From UMGS1781 sp045650705 (lineage in GTDB: Bacteria; Bacillota; Clostridia; TANB77; CAG-508), in assembly GCA_045650705.1 (NCBI GenBank), contig JAZRRK010000003.1, positions 1 through 26,042 on the forward strand: DNA of 26,042 nucleotides. Reading direction: 5' to 3'. The translations under genes were made by a program, and so were the position numbers. Under the pieces are notes generated by a model. The model was given only the letters and a program-made list of their open reading frames with translations. It was not told the DNA's origin and did no database searches. Positions 7,120 through 15,373 of this stretch are shown piece after piece (the first letter of the stretch is position 1; every line of letters starts with the position of its first letter).

Positions 7120-7167
7120 AAAAGTGAATAGAAAAAATTAAAATTTATTTCTATTCACTTTTATTTT
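7120..7167 (+). terminator. Terminator of tRNA-Trp
   Basis: AAAAGTGAATAGAAA (7120-7134) pairs perfectly with TTTCTATTCACTTTT (7148-7162), followed by ATTTT. Confidence 0.85.
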
Positions 7168-7192
7168 ATATTAAAAATATCCTAAAAAAAAC

Positions 7193-7221
7193 TTGTATAA
7201 ATTGGATATATGTGATATAAA
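7193..7221 (+). promoter_or_regulatory. Promoter of the two-component/lepB/holB/ricT cluster
   Basis: TTGTAT (7193-7198), 17-base spacer with a TGTG just before TATAAA (7216-7221). The first gene starts at 7283. Confidence 0.6.
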
Positions 7222-7282
7222 TTAATATAGCAATATTATAATATAAATTTATATGCCATTTTTTCGCGAAAGGGGAATCATT

Positions 7283-8029
7283 ATGGAAAATAATGAAACA
7301 AATAATCAAAAAACTATTTTAATAGTTGATGATGAACAACCTATAGTAGATATTTTAGTTTATAATTTAAAAAAAGAGGGATACAACACTTTAGAAGCAA
7401 ATGATGGATTAACTGCAGTAGATGTAGCATTAGATAAAAAACCAGATTTAATATTATTAGATATTATGCTTCCAAAAATGGATGGATTAACAGTATGTAA
7501 AAAAATAAGAAGTCATCTTAATATTCCAATTTTGATGTTAACAGCAAAAGACGAAGAAATTGATAAAATACTGGGACTAGAACTAGGTGCAGATGACTAT
7601 ATAACAAAGCCTTTTAGCGTTAGAGAATTAATGGCTAGAATTAAGGCTAATTTAAGAAAATCTGAAATTAAATCAGAACAACTAGTATTCCAAAAAGAAA
7701 AAAATGGAAATTCTAAAAAAGTAATTTCTGCTGGTGATTTAGTACTTGATTTGGAAAAAATTGAAGCTAGAGTAGATGGTAAATCAATAGATTTAACATT
7801 AAGAGAATTTGAAGTTTTAAAATATTTAGCTCTTCAAAAAGGACAGGTTGTAACTAGAGAAAAACTTTTAGAAACTGTATGGGGTTATGAATATTATGGG
7901 GATATTAGAACTGTAGATGTAACAGTAAGAAGAATTAGAGGAAAAATTGAAAAAGATACAGCAAATCCTAAAATATTAGCCACAAAAAGAGGAATAGGAT
8001 ATTATATAAAAACAGAGCAAGATAATTAA
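7283..8029 (+). CDS. OmpR/PhoB-family response regulator (WalR/PhoP-like), 248 aa
   Basis: It is a DNA-binding regulator switched by phosphorylation. The receiver domain has the acidic pair Asp16/Asp17 (IVDDEQP), phospho-acceptor Asp60 (LILLDIMLPKMDG), Thr87 and Lys109 (ITKPFS). The C-terminal winged helix has LTLREFEVLKYL, EKLLETVWGY and TVDVTVRRIRGKIE, typical of the PhoB class. I chose ATG 7283 because AAAGGGGAA lies just upstream; an earlier in-frame ATG at 7253 has no ribosome site. The kinase gene starts six bases after the stop, so the two are partners. The sequence resembles WalR (YycF) and PhoP about equally; the usual walHI genes are absent, so I leave the symbol blank. Confidence 0.95.
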   Translation: MENNETNNQKTILIVDDEQPIVDILVYNLKKEGYNTLEANDGLTAVDVALDKKPDLILLDIMLPKMDGLTVCKKIRSHLNIPILMLTAKDEEIDKILGLELGADDYITKPFSVRELMARIKANLRKSEIKSEQLVFQKEKNGNSKKVISAGDLVLDLEKIEARVDGKSIDLTLREFEVLKYLALQKGQVVTREKLLETVWGYEYYGDIRTVDVTVRRIRGKIEKDTANPKILATKRGIGYYIKTEQDN

Positions 8030-8034
8030 TAAAT

Positions 8035-9471
8035 ATGAAAGGACAAATACCAAATATGTTTAAAAGTGTACAGATAAAACTAATATTACTAATAATGGTA
8101 TTAGCCATTCTAATGTTATTAGGTTATGGAATTTTTTCAATAGAAACTATGAAAAATTTTGAAATATCACAAGACCTAATATATAGAAACATTATATTAA
8201 TCTTAACCATAATAATATCATTTGTAATAATTTCAGCAATAATTATTTGGTTTACTACTAAATTTATAACTAGACCAATATATAAACTTATTAAAAGCGC
8301 CGAAAAAATTACAGATGGCGAAGATTTAAAAACAACAATGCAATTTAATAATGTAAAACGAAACAGTGAAATTGATGATTTAATTAATATATTTGAGGGC
8401 ATGACATTAGGATTAAAAGAAAACTTAAACGAAGTAACAAGGCAAAAAAAGCAAATTGAAACAATATTACAACATATGACAGATGGAATTATAGCTTTTA
8501 ACTTAACTGGAAATATACTTCATATAAATCCAGCAGCAATGAAATTATTAGAAATTAGTAATGAGAGACTTACTTTCAATGATATCTTTAAAAAAATAGA
8601 TAATTCTATAGATTTAGAAAAATTGATATATTTAGAAAATTGGACAACATCAGAGAAAAGAATAAACGTAAATGATAAATATATAAAAATATTTTTTGCA
8701 TCTTATAAAAATGAACTGGATAGACCTGCAGGAATTATAGTATTAATACAAGACATAACAGAACATGTAAAATTAGATAATATGAGAAAAGAATTTATTG
8801 CGGACGTATCTCATGAATTAAAAACACCATTAACTTCAGTAATGGGATATGCAGAAACTTTAGCTAATTCAGAATATGATGCTGAAATGCAAGAAAAATT
8901 CTTAAAAGTAATAACATCAGAAACTGTTAGAATGACCAAGTTAGTAAATGATTTATTAACTTTATCAAAATACGATAATCCAGAAACTAGATGGGAAAAA
9001 GTAGAATTTAATTTGGGAGATTTAGTAAAAGCTTGCCAAGAAAATTTACAAATAGAAATAGATAAGAAAGAACAGCATGTTGAATGTTTCGTTACAGCAA
9101 ACGTTCCAACTGTACTTGCTGATAAAGATGGTATTGAAAGAGTTATTCTTAATATACTTTCAAATAGTATTAAATATACTGAGCAAGGTGGTACTATAAA
9201 AATATATGTGGGATTTGTTTATAATGATGCATATATTAAAATAATTGATAATGGTATAGGAATACCTGAAAAAGATTTAGAAAGAATATTCGAAAGATTC
9301 TATAGAGTTGATAAAGCACGTACTAGAAAAATGGGAGGTACAGGTTTAGGCCTTTCAATAGCAAAAGAAATATTAGATAAAAACAGTGGTAGAATTGATA
9401 TAAAAAGTAAAGTTGGTAAAGGAACTGAAGTTGTTATAACAATACCTACTATATTAAAGAATGATACTTAA
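8035..9471 (+). CDS. Membrane sensor histidine kinase (WalK/PhoR-like), 478 aa
   Basis: It is the partner of the preceding regulator. Residues about 13-32 and 48-70 are membrane segments with a very short loop between, so there is almost no external sensor. A HAMP domain follows, then a PAS domain near 140-240 (HMTDGIIAFNLTGNILHINPAA). HisKA has ADVSHELKTPLTSVMGY with phospho-acceptor His260. The ATPase has the N box NILSNSIKYT, DNGIGIP and GGTGLGLSIAKEI. ATG 8035 has no clear ribosome site; ATG 8056 has AAAGGA 13 bases upstream and may be the true start (471 aa). Signal peptidase I and DNA-replication genes follow closely. The short external loop suggests sensing in the membrane or cytosol. 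Confidence 0.93.
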   Translation: MKGQIPNMFKSVQIKLILLIMVLAILMLLGYGIFSIETMKNFEISQDLIYRNIILILTIIISFVIISAIIIWFTTKFITRPIYKLIKSAEKITDGEDLKTTMQFNNVKRNSEIDDLINIFEGMTLGLKENLNEVTRQKKQIETILQHMTDGIIAFNLTGNILHINPAAMKLLEISNERLTFNDIFKKIDNSIDLEKLIYLENWTTSEKRINVNDKYIKIFFASYKNELDRPAGIIVLIQDITEHVKLDNMRKEFIADVSHELKTPLTSVMGYAETLANSEYDAEMQEKFLKVITSETVRMTKLVNDLLTLSKYDNPETRWEKVEFNLGDLVKACQENLQIEIDKKEQHVECFVTANVPTVLADKDGIERVILNILSNSIKYTEQGGTIKIYVGFVYNDAYIKIIDNGIGIPEKDLERIFERFYRVDKARTRKMGGTGLGLSIAKEILDKNSGRIDIKSKVGKGTEVVITIPTILKNDT

Positions 9472-9489
9472 GAAAGAAGGAATTAAATA

Positions 9490-10122
9490 ATGGATCCAAG
9501 ATTGAAAAATATATTAGAATGGGTGTATTGCATAATAATCGCTATAGTTATAGCACTTGCTGTAAAATTTTTTGTAGGAACACCTACTGTTGTTAGACAA
9601 ACTTCTATGGATGATACTTTAAAAGAAGGACAAAGACTTTGGTTAAATAGATGGGTACGTACAACAAATGGAGCTTATAACTATGGAGATATAATTACGT
9701 TTGAGGCTCCTTCTACAACATATCCTTCTCTTGTTAATATAGATTTCGATAATCCAGTAGCTGCTTATGATTATGAGCCTAAAACTCTATTTAGTAAATT
9801 CGTATATTATGTTTTGGAAACAAATAAAACAAGCTATATTAAAAGAGTTATAGGGCTTGAAGGTGACCACATTAAAATAGAAAATGGCAAAGTATATAGA
9901 AATGGTAAAGAGTTACAAGAAGATTATTTATCTGAAGGTACAATAACACAAGGAAAAACATACTCAGACATTATTGTTCCAGAAGGTTATGTATTTGCTA
10001 TGGGAGATAACAGAGACCATAGTACAGATTGTAGAGATTTTGGTTGTATTCCAATAAGTAAAATTGAAAGTAGAGTAGCATTTAGATTTTGGCCATTAAA
10101 TAAATTTGGAAAAGTAGAATAA
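9490..10122 (+). CDS. lepB: Signal peptidase I
   Basis: It cleaves signal peptides of exported proteins at the outer face of the membrane. A single N-terminal membrane segment (about residues 11-29) is followed by catalytic Ser39 in RQTSMDDTL and general base Lys118 in YIKRVIGLEGD. The C-terminal box E MGDNRDHSTDCRDFGCI is at 171-187, with the SRVAFRFWPL ending usual in Firmicutes enzymes. Between the Ser and Lys boxes lies an insertion of about 30 residues, roughly 75-110, longer than in the Bacillus SipS type. The 210-residue length is otherwise normal. It starts 18 bases after the kinase gene with AGAAAGGA upstream, so it is probably cotranscribed with the two-component genes. Confidence 0.95.
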   Translation: MDPRLKNILEWVYCIIIAIVIALAVKFFVGTPTVVRQTSMDDTLKEGQRLWLNRWVRTTNGAYNYGDIITFEAPSTTYPSLVNIDFDNPVAAYDYEPKTLFSKFVYYVLETNKTSYIKRVIGLEGDHIKIENGKVYRNGKELQEDYLSEGTITQGKTYSDIIVPEGYVFAMGDNRDHSTDCRDFGCIPISKIESRVAFRFWPLNKFGKVE

Positions 10123-10134
10123 AAGGAAAATGTA

Positions 10135-11043
10135 ATGTTTGAAAATATAATCGGAAACAAATTAATTAAAGAAAAATTAGAAAATATTATATTAACTGAA
10201 AAAATATCACATAGCTATATATTTTCTGGCATTGAGGGTATTGGTAAATTTTTATTTGCAAAAGAATTTGCAAAAGCTATATTATGCTTAAATAATAATG
10301 TTTGCCCTTGTAATACTTGTAAAGCATGCGTTAGTTTTGATACATGTAATAACCCAGATTTAACTATAATAGATGAACAAAATAATTCTATAAAGACTGA
10401 TCAAATAAAAAACCTTGTAAATAATATCTTTGAAAAACCTGTTCAGTCAAAACGCAAAGTACTTATAATAAATAATAGCGAAAACATGACAAAAGAGGCT
10501 CAAAATAGTTTATTAAAAACTCTTGAAGAACCACCAAGTTATGCAGTTATAATATTAATAACTAAAAATGAAAATCTATTATTAAATACAATAAAATCTA
10601 GATGCATAAAAATACAATTTAATAAATTAAATGATTCTGAAATAACACATTATTTTGACTCTATATATGAAAATATAAATAAAAATATGTATAAATTATT
10701 TGATGGAAGCATTGGTAAAGCTTTAAATCTTAGAACTCAGATAGATACATTTTCAAAAATAGATGATTTATTAAATAATATTGAAAATATGAATGAATTA
10801 GAAATACTAAAGTTAAAAGAAGAAATATTTTTTAATAAAGAAGAAATATTTTCAATTCTAGATTATATAAATACAATATTTTTTGAAAAATCACTTAATA
10901 ATATGCAAAATTCTGAAATATATGTAGAATGTATTAAAGTTATAGAAAATACAAAACTAAGATTAAAAAACAATAGTAATTATGATATGGCAATAGACAA
11001 CTTATTGCTATCAATATGTGAAGAACTTAGAAAGGATGGATAA
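10135..11043 (+). CDS. holB: DNA polymerase III delta' subunit, clamp loader
   Basis: It is part of the clamp loader that places the beta clamp on DNA. The AAA+ fold is visible: ENIIGNKLIKEKLENII at the start, the P-loop region GIEGIGKFLFA, then a four-cysteine zinc module (CPCNTCKAC and a later Cys near 60-72), then LLKTLEEPPSYAVIILIT and the SRC-type sensor KSRCIKIQF. The Walker A Ser/Thr after GK is replaced by Phe, in line with the delta' subunit not being a competent ATPase in well-studied species. At 302 residues it is slightly short. AAAAGGAAA precedes the ATG. The holB-ricT order is conserved in Firmicutes (B. subtilis holB-yaaT). Confidence 0.92.
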   Translation: MFENIIGNKLIKEKLENIILTEKISHSYIFSGIEGIGKFLFAKEFAKAILCLNNNVCPCNTCKACVSFDTCNNPDLTIIDEQNNSIKTDQIKNLVNNIFEKPVQSKRKVLIINNSENMTKEAQNSLLKTLEEPPSYAVIILITKNENLLLNTIKSRCIKIQFNKLNDSEITHYFDSIYENINKNMYKLFDGSIGKALNLRTQIDTFSKIDDLLNNIENMNELEILKLKEEIFFNKEEIFSILDYINTIFFEKSLNNMQNSEIYVECIKVIENTKLRLKNNSNYDMAIDNLLLSICEELRKDG

Positions 11044-11048
11044 TAGCA

Positions 11049-11951
11049 ATGGCTAATATAATAGGTGTTAGATTTAAAAAAGCGGGAAAAATATACTTTT
11101 TTGATCCAGATGGAAAACAACTAAATTCAGGTGACCATGTAATAGTAGAAACATCTATGGGAATGGAATATGGTGAAGTAGTTATAGCAAATAGACAGCT
11201 ACCACAAGAAAAAATAGTTGCTCCATTGAAAAAAATTATAAGAATAGCAACAAAACAGGATGCAAAGCAAAATGAAGATAATAAAAAACAAGAAAAAGAA
11301 GCTTTTAAAGTATGCCAACAAAAAATTAAAGAGCATAATTTAGATATGAAATTAATGGATGTTGAATTTAAATTCGACAAGAGTAAAATATTATTTTTCT
11401 TTACTGCTGAAGGAAGAATAGATTTTAGGGACTTAGTAAAGGACTTAGCTTCTATTTATAAAACAAGAATAGAACTTAGACAAGTTGGTGTAAGAGATGA
11501 AGTAAGAAGACTTGGCGGAAATGGAATCTGTGGTAGAGAATTATGTTGTTGTTCATTTTTAGGAAATTTTGAAACAGTTTCAATAAAAATGGCAAAAGAA
11601 CAAAATGTATCATTAAATCCATCTAAAATTTCTGGTAATTGTGGAAGATTAATGTGTTGTTTGCAATATGAACAACAAGTATATGAAGAAAAAGCAAAAC
11701 ACTTACCTAAAATAGGAGCAATAGTAAAAACAGAAGATGGACAGGGCGAAGTATGCGGTATAGAAACATTAAAAGAAATTGTTAAAGTAAAATTTAAAGA
11801 TGGCGAAGAGACTTTCTTTAAAAAATACAACGCTAAAGACATTAAAATTATAAGAAACATAGAAAAACAGCAAGAAGACATAAGTAAAGAGGATCTAGCA
11901 GAATTAAAGAAAATGGAAGAACTAGATAAAAAAGATAAAAAAAATAAATAA
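11049..11951 (+). CDS. ricT: PSP1-domain protein RicT (YaaT-like)
   Basis: In B. subtilis RicT (YaaT) acts with RicA and RicF in an Fe-S protein complex that helps RNase Y mature mRNAs and promotes sporulation and competence. The 300-residue protein shows the PSP1 start IIGVRFKKAGKIYFFDP and the conserved cysteine region: GNGICGRELCCCSFLG and GNCGRLMCCLQYE near residues 156-205. The tail is Lys/Glu-rich and probably disordered. The start is five bases after holB, with its ribosome site AAAGGATGG lying inside the holB end, so the two are translationally close. A ferredoxin gene follows after a hairpin. Confidence 0.93.
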   Translation: MANIIGVRFKKAGKIYFFDPDGKQLNSGDHVIVETSMGMEYGEVVIANRQLPQEKIVAPLKKIIRIATKQDAKQNEDNKKQEKEAFKVCQQKIKEHNLDMKLMDVEFKFDKSKILFFFTAEGRIDFRDLVKDLASIYKTRIELRQVGVRDEVRRLGGNGICGRELCCCSFLGNFETVSIKMAKEQNVSLNPSKISGNCGRLMCCLQYEQQVYEEKAKHLPKIGAIVKTEDGQGEVCGIETLKEIVKVKFKDGEETFFKKYNAKDIKIIRNIEKQQEDISKEDLAELKKMEELDKKDKKNK

Positions 11952-11959
11952 GCTTATAA

Positions 11960-11981
11960 CAAGAGATAATTTTTTCTCTTG
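11960..11981 (+). other. Hairpin between ricT and the ferredoxin gene
   Basis: CAAGAGA (11960-11966) pairs with TCTCTTG (11975-11981) around an 8-base loop. No T-run follows, so it is a weak terminator or a processing site rather than a full stop. Confidence 0.4.
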
Positions 11982-12021
11982 CTACATAATAAAATATTAT
12001 TAATAAAAGGAGGGGACTTAA

Positions 12022-12192
12022 ATGGCATATAAAATAACAGATAAATGTATAAGCTGTGGTGCATGTGCAGCAGAATGCCCAGTATCTTGCATATCACAAG
12101 GAGATACTACATATGTTATAGACAAAAATACTTGTATTGGTTGTGGAACTTGTGCAGGAGTATGCCCTGTAGAAGCACCAGAAGAAGAATAA
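12022..12192 (+). CDS. 2[4Fe-4S] ferredoxin, 56 aa
   Basis: This is a small soluble electron carrier of anaerobic metabolism. It has two complete cluster motifs: Cys9, 12, 15 with Cys19-Pro, and Cys38, 41, 44 with Cys48-Pro. The second copy of the fold begins at VIDKNTCIGCG. The length of 56 residues is normal for clostridial-type ferredoxin. The start has a very strong AAAGGAGGGG (12006-12015) six bases before the ATG, suggesting high expression. It follows ricT and is itself followed by a large inverted repeat before metK. Physiological partners cannot be told from context, although the GltD-like flavoprotein at 18245 would be a candidate class. Confidence 0.95.
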   Translation: MAYKITDKCISCGACAAECPVSCISQGDTTYVIDKNTCIGCGTCAGVCPVEAPEEE

Positions 12193-12203
12193 TAATTTAA
12201 TAT

Positions 12204-12270
12204 TTTAATGGCAGATATTAGTTTAAATTCCTTAGATTTTTTATATCTTAAACTAATATCTGCCATTAAA
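12204..12270. repeat. Perfect 23-bp inverted repeat with 21-base loop
   Basis: Arms at 12204-12226 and 12248-12270 are exactly complementary, with core GGCAGATATTAG against CTAATATCTGCC. The loop also has weak self-complementarity (TTAGAT/ATCTTAA). It starts 11 bases after the ferredoxin stop codon and ends about 32 bases before metK. Neither side has a T-run, so it is not a standard terminator. It may stabilise the ferredoxin mRNA, act as an RNase processing site, or be a small mobile hairpin element. Confidence 0.9.
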
Positions 12271-12302
12271 GTAAAATAACTTTAGAAAGAAGGATATAAT
12301 AC

Positions 12303-13415
12303 ATGAAATATTATTTTACATCAGAAAGTGTAACAGAAGGTCATCCAGATAAATTATGTGATTTAATATCAGATAGTATATTAGATGAATATCTAATCAG
12401 AGATAAAAATTCAAGAGTAGCAGTAGAAACTTTTGCATCAAAAAATACAATTTTTGTAGCAGGACAAGTAACTTCAACTGCAGAAATAAATATAGAAAAT
12501 ATAGTAAGAAATAAAATTAAAGAAATAGGTTATGATAATGATAAAATTGGTATAGATTATAGAACTTGTAAAATAGATGTAAATATAACAAAACAAAGTC
12601 CAGATATTGCGATGGGAGTAGATATTGGTGGAGCAGGAGACCAAGGAATAATCTTTGGATATGCTTCTAATGAAACAGAAAATTATATGCCTTATGCTAT
12701 AAATATTGCTCATAAATTATCAGCTAGATTAACAGAAGTAAGAAAAGCTGAGGTTTTACCATATTTACAACCAGATGGAAAAACTCAAGTAACTGTACAA
12801 TATGAAGATAATACTCCTAAAAGAATAGAGACTATATTGATATCTACTCAGCACAATACTGAAATTGATATGGAAACTCTAAAAAAGGACATTATAGAAC
12901 AAGTAATATTAAAAGTAGTAGATAAGAATATGTTAGATAATAATACTAAAATATATGTAAATCCTACAGGTAGATTTGTAATAGGAGGTCCACTTGGTGA
13001 CACTGGATTAACTGGAAGAAAAATAATAGTAGATACTTATGGTGGATATGCAAGACATGGAGGAGGAGCTTTTTCAGGTAAAGATGCTAGTAAAGTAGAT
13101 AGATCTGCTGCATATATGCTTCGTCATATTGCTAAAAATTTAGTAGCAAATAACTATGCAGATAAATGTGAAATTCAAATTTCATATGCAATTGGAATGA
13201 AAGAACCTTTATCAATAAACATAAATACATTTGGAACAGGAAAAAAGACAGATACTGAATTAGAAGAATTAGTAAAACATAATTTTGACTTAACACCAGA
13301 TGGAATAATAAAATATCTGGATTTGAAAAATGTAAAATATACAAATACAACAAATTACGGTCATTTTGGAAAAGAAAATTTACCTTGGGAAAAGGTGATA
13401 TTACTTAATGATTAG
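12303..13415 (+). CDS. metK: S-adenosylmethionine synthetase
   Basis: It makes S-adenosylmethionine from methionine and ATP. The start FTSESVTEGHPDK and the motifs GAGDQGIIFGYA and GGGAFSGKD are MetK signatures for ATP, metal and phosphate binding. NPTGRFVIGGPLGDTGLTGRKI also matches the family closely. The protein ends near FGKENLPWEK. At 370 residues it is somewhat shorter than the usual 380-400, mainly in loops. The ribosome site is AAGGA upstream of ATG 12303. I saw no SAM riboswitch in the 110 bases before it, only the 23-bp inverted repeat. A terminator follows directly, so metK may be transcribed with the ferredoxin or alone. Confidence 0.97.
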   Translation: MKYYFTSESVTEGHPDKLCDLISDSILDEYLIRDKNSRVAVETFASKNTIFVAGQVTSTAEINIENIVRNKIKEIGYDNDKIGIDYRTCKIDVNITKQSPDIAMGVDIGGAGDQGIIFGYASNETENYMPYAINIAHKLSARLTEVRKAEVLPYLQPDGKTQVTVQYEDNTPKRIETILISTQHNTEIDMETLKKDIIEQVILKVVDKNMLDNNTKIYVNPTGRFVIGGPLGDTGLTGRKIIVDTYGGYARHGGGAFSGKDASKVDRSAAYMLRHIAKNLVANNYADKCEIQISYAIGMKEPLSININTFGTGKKTDTELEELVKHNFDLTPDGIIKYLDLKNVKYTNTTNYGHFGKENLPWEKVILLND

Positions 13416-13446
13416 TATATATTTAGATAATAAATATATATTTTTT
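13416..13446 (+). terminator. Rho-independent terminator of metK
   Basis: TATATATTTA (13416-13425), loop GATAA, TAAATATATA (13431-13440), then six T. The stem is AT-only but starts immediately after the stop codon. Confidence 0.7.
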
Positions 13447-13456
13447 ACAAAAACTA

Positions 13457-13486
13457 TTGCATTTATATTAAAAAAAAATATATAAT
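13457..13486 (+). promoter_or_regulatory. Promoter of glmM
   Basis: TTGCAT (13457-13462), 18-base spacer and perfect TATAAT (13481-13486); AGGAGAGG precedes the ATG at 13545. Confidence 0.7.
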
Positions 13487-13544
13487 ATAATCAAATTACA
13501 AATACAAAATATGTAAATATATATTTACTAGGAGAGGAATAACG

Positions 13545-14909
13545 ATGAGAAAATATTTTGGAACAGATGGAATTAGAAGAATTGCGAATACAGAATTAAC
13601 ACCCGAATTAGTATATAAAGTAGCAAAAGCCGGAGCATATGTATTGGCAAAACATTCAGATCATGCTCCTACTATTTTAATAGGAAGAGATACTAGACTT
13701 TCAGGTACATTAATAGAAAGTGCAATGACTGCTGGATTCTTAAGTTATGGAGCAAATGTAAAATTATTAGGAGTTATACCAACACCAGGTGTAGCATATT
13801 TAACCAAAAAATTAAAGGCAGATGCTAGTGTTGTAATTTCAGCATCACATAATACATTTGAATTTAATGGTATAAAATATTTTAGTAATAAAGGTATGAA
13901 AATACCAGATGAAATAGAAGAAGAAATAGAAGAAATTTTGGAGTCTGGAAATTTTGATGAATTAACAGCACATCCAAGTAAAATAGGAGTAGCAGAATAT
14001 AGAGAGGACTTAATAGATGAATATATATTTATGCTAAGAAAAAATTTTGAAGAAAATATAGAAAAAAACTCAAATATAAACTTTTCTGTAGCATTAGATG
14101 TTGCAAATGGAGCTACATACAAAGCAGCTGAAAAAGTCTTTTCAAAATTAGGAATTAACTATAAGATAATTAACAATACTCCAGACGGAATTAATATAAA
14201 TGAAAATTGTGGTTCCACTCATTTACAAAGCTTAAAAGATTTTGTAAGAAAAAATAAAATGAGCTTGGGTATCGCATACGATGGAGATGGCGATAGATGT
14301 TTAGCTGTTGATGAAAACGGAAATGAAATAGATGGGGACGTGTTATTAGCAGTTTTTGCAAATTATTTAAGGGATAATAACAAATTAAGTAATAATACTT
14401 TAGTTGCAACAATAATGAGTAACTTAGGTTTAAGCAAATTTGCTGAAAACAATTCAATAACATTAAAACAAACAAAAGTAGGAGATAGATATGTTCTAGA
14501 AGAAATGTTAAAAAACGGTTATAACTTAGGAGGAGAACAATCAGGCCATATAATAATGTTAGACTATAATCCAACAGGAGATGGAATATTAACATCATTA
14601 ATGTTGATTCAAATATTATTAGAAAAAAATATGAAAACATCAGAAGTTTGTAAAGTAATTACTAAATATCCACAAGTATTAATTAATGTAAAAGTTAGTA
14701 ATGATAAAAAATCAGCATATTTAGAAGATGAAGAAATTCAACAAGAAATAAAAACAATAGAAAAAGAATTATCAAACAATGGAAGAGTAATAATACGTCC
14801 TTCTGGAACAGAACCACTTATTAGAGTTATGCTAGAAGGTTCTGACAAAAACGACATAGAAGAGAAGTCCACAAAATTAGCTAATTTAATTAAATTAAAA
14901 TTAAATTAA
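13545..14909 (+). CDS. glmM: Phosphoglucosamine mutase
   Basis: It converts glucosamine-6-phosphate to glucosamine-1-phosphate, an early step toward UDP-GlcNAc and peptidoglycan. All four phosphohexomutase motifs are present: FGTDGIRR at the start, catalytic Ser101 in SASHN (99-103), metal-binding DGDGDR (246-251), sugar-binding GGEQSGH (329-335) and phosphate-binding RPSGTEP (418-424). The length of 454 is normal. In many Firmicutes glmM follows cdaA and cdaR, the cyclic-di-AMP genes; here it does not and has its own promoter. A small membrane-protein gene follows 40 bases on. Confidence 0.97.
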   Translation: MRKYFGTDGIRRIANTELTPELVYKVAKAGAYVLAKHSDHAPTILIGRDTRLSGTLIESAMTAGFLSYGANVKLLGVIPTPGVAYLTKKLKADASVVISASHNTFEFNGIKYFSNKGMKIPDEIEEEIEEILESGNFDELTAHPSKIGVAEYREDLIDEYIFMLRKNFEENIEKNSNINFSVALDVANGATYKAAEKVFSKLGINYKIINNTPDGININENCGSTHLQSLKDFVRKNKMSLGIAYDGDGDRCLAVDENGNEIDGDVLLAVFANYLRDNNKLSNNTLVATIMSNLGLSKFAENNSITLKQTKVGDRYVLEEMLKNGYNLGGEQSGHIIMLDYNPTGDGILTSLMLIQILLEKNMKTSEVCKVITKYPQVLINVKVSNDKKSAYLEDEEIQQEIKTIEKELSNNGRVIIRPSGTEPLIRVMLEGSDKNDIEEKSTKLANLIKLKLN

Positions 14910-14949
14910 TTTTAGGCGTTAAGCCAACAAAAGAAAAGGAGGAGAAGTT

Positions 14950-15291
14950 ATGTTTGTTGTTAATATATCTGAGCCAATCACATTATTATTACTTACAATA
15001 GCAACTGTATTACTAATTTTCTTAGGAAAAGAACTTAAAAAGCCATATATTCCAGCAATTACTCTGTTCATATACTTGGTACTTGTAGTAATGCATAGTG
15101 TGCAGTTAGCTACTTTATCACAAGAATTGCATGAAACATATTATCATCTATTAGTTAGATGTGTTGCAGTTGATTGTATAATGATATTTATATCATTCTT
15201 TTCATACCTTTGGGTAGATGATATTGCAAGTAAATTCTATAAGAAAAAGAGTTTAGACAACAGCTTAGACTGGTTCTGGCACAAAATTTAA
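14950..15291 (+). CDS. Small integral membrane protein, 113 aa, unknown
   Basis: I do not recognise a family. Three hydrophobic segments are visible, about residues 9-26, 35-54 and 68-88, with a basic cytosolic loop (KELKKPY) between the first two. Acidic and basic residues follow in the tail (KFYKKKSLDNSLDWFWHKI). A strong AAAGGAGGAG lies just upstream of the ATG, so it is surely translated. It may be cotranscribed with glmM, because no terminator is visible between them. A hairpin terminator follows. The role is unknown. Confidence 0.8.
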   Translation: MFVVNISEPITLLLLTIATVLLIFLGKELKKPYIPAITLFIYLVLVVMHSVQLATLSQELHETYYHLLVRCVAVDCIMIFISFFSYLWVDDIASKFYKKKSLDNSLDWFWHKI

Positions 15292-15300
15292 TATTTATAG

Positions 15301-15327
15301 ATTAGGGACAAGCTTTGTCCCTAATTT
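15301..15327 (+). terminator. Hairpin terminator after the small membrane-protein gene
   Basis: ATTAGGGACAA (15301-15311), loop GCT and TTGTCCCTAAT (15315-15325), then TT. The perfect 11-bp stem is strong; the U-tract is short. Confidence 0.65.
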
Positions 15328-15373
15328 CATAGATAAAAGAGAGTATACACTTTTAGAAAGGGATGTAAAAATT

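Noticed and set aside
11456..11881. 141-codon minus-strand frame opposite ricT
   Set aside because: It is antisense to a conserved gene, and its cysteine- and serine-rich content simply mirrors ricT codons.
12193..12302. SAM riboswitch before metK
   Set aside because: No SAM-I or SAM-II like sequence pattern was recognised, only the inverted repeat and a ribosome site.
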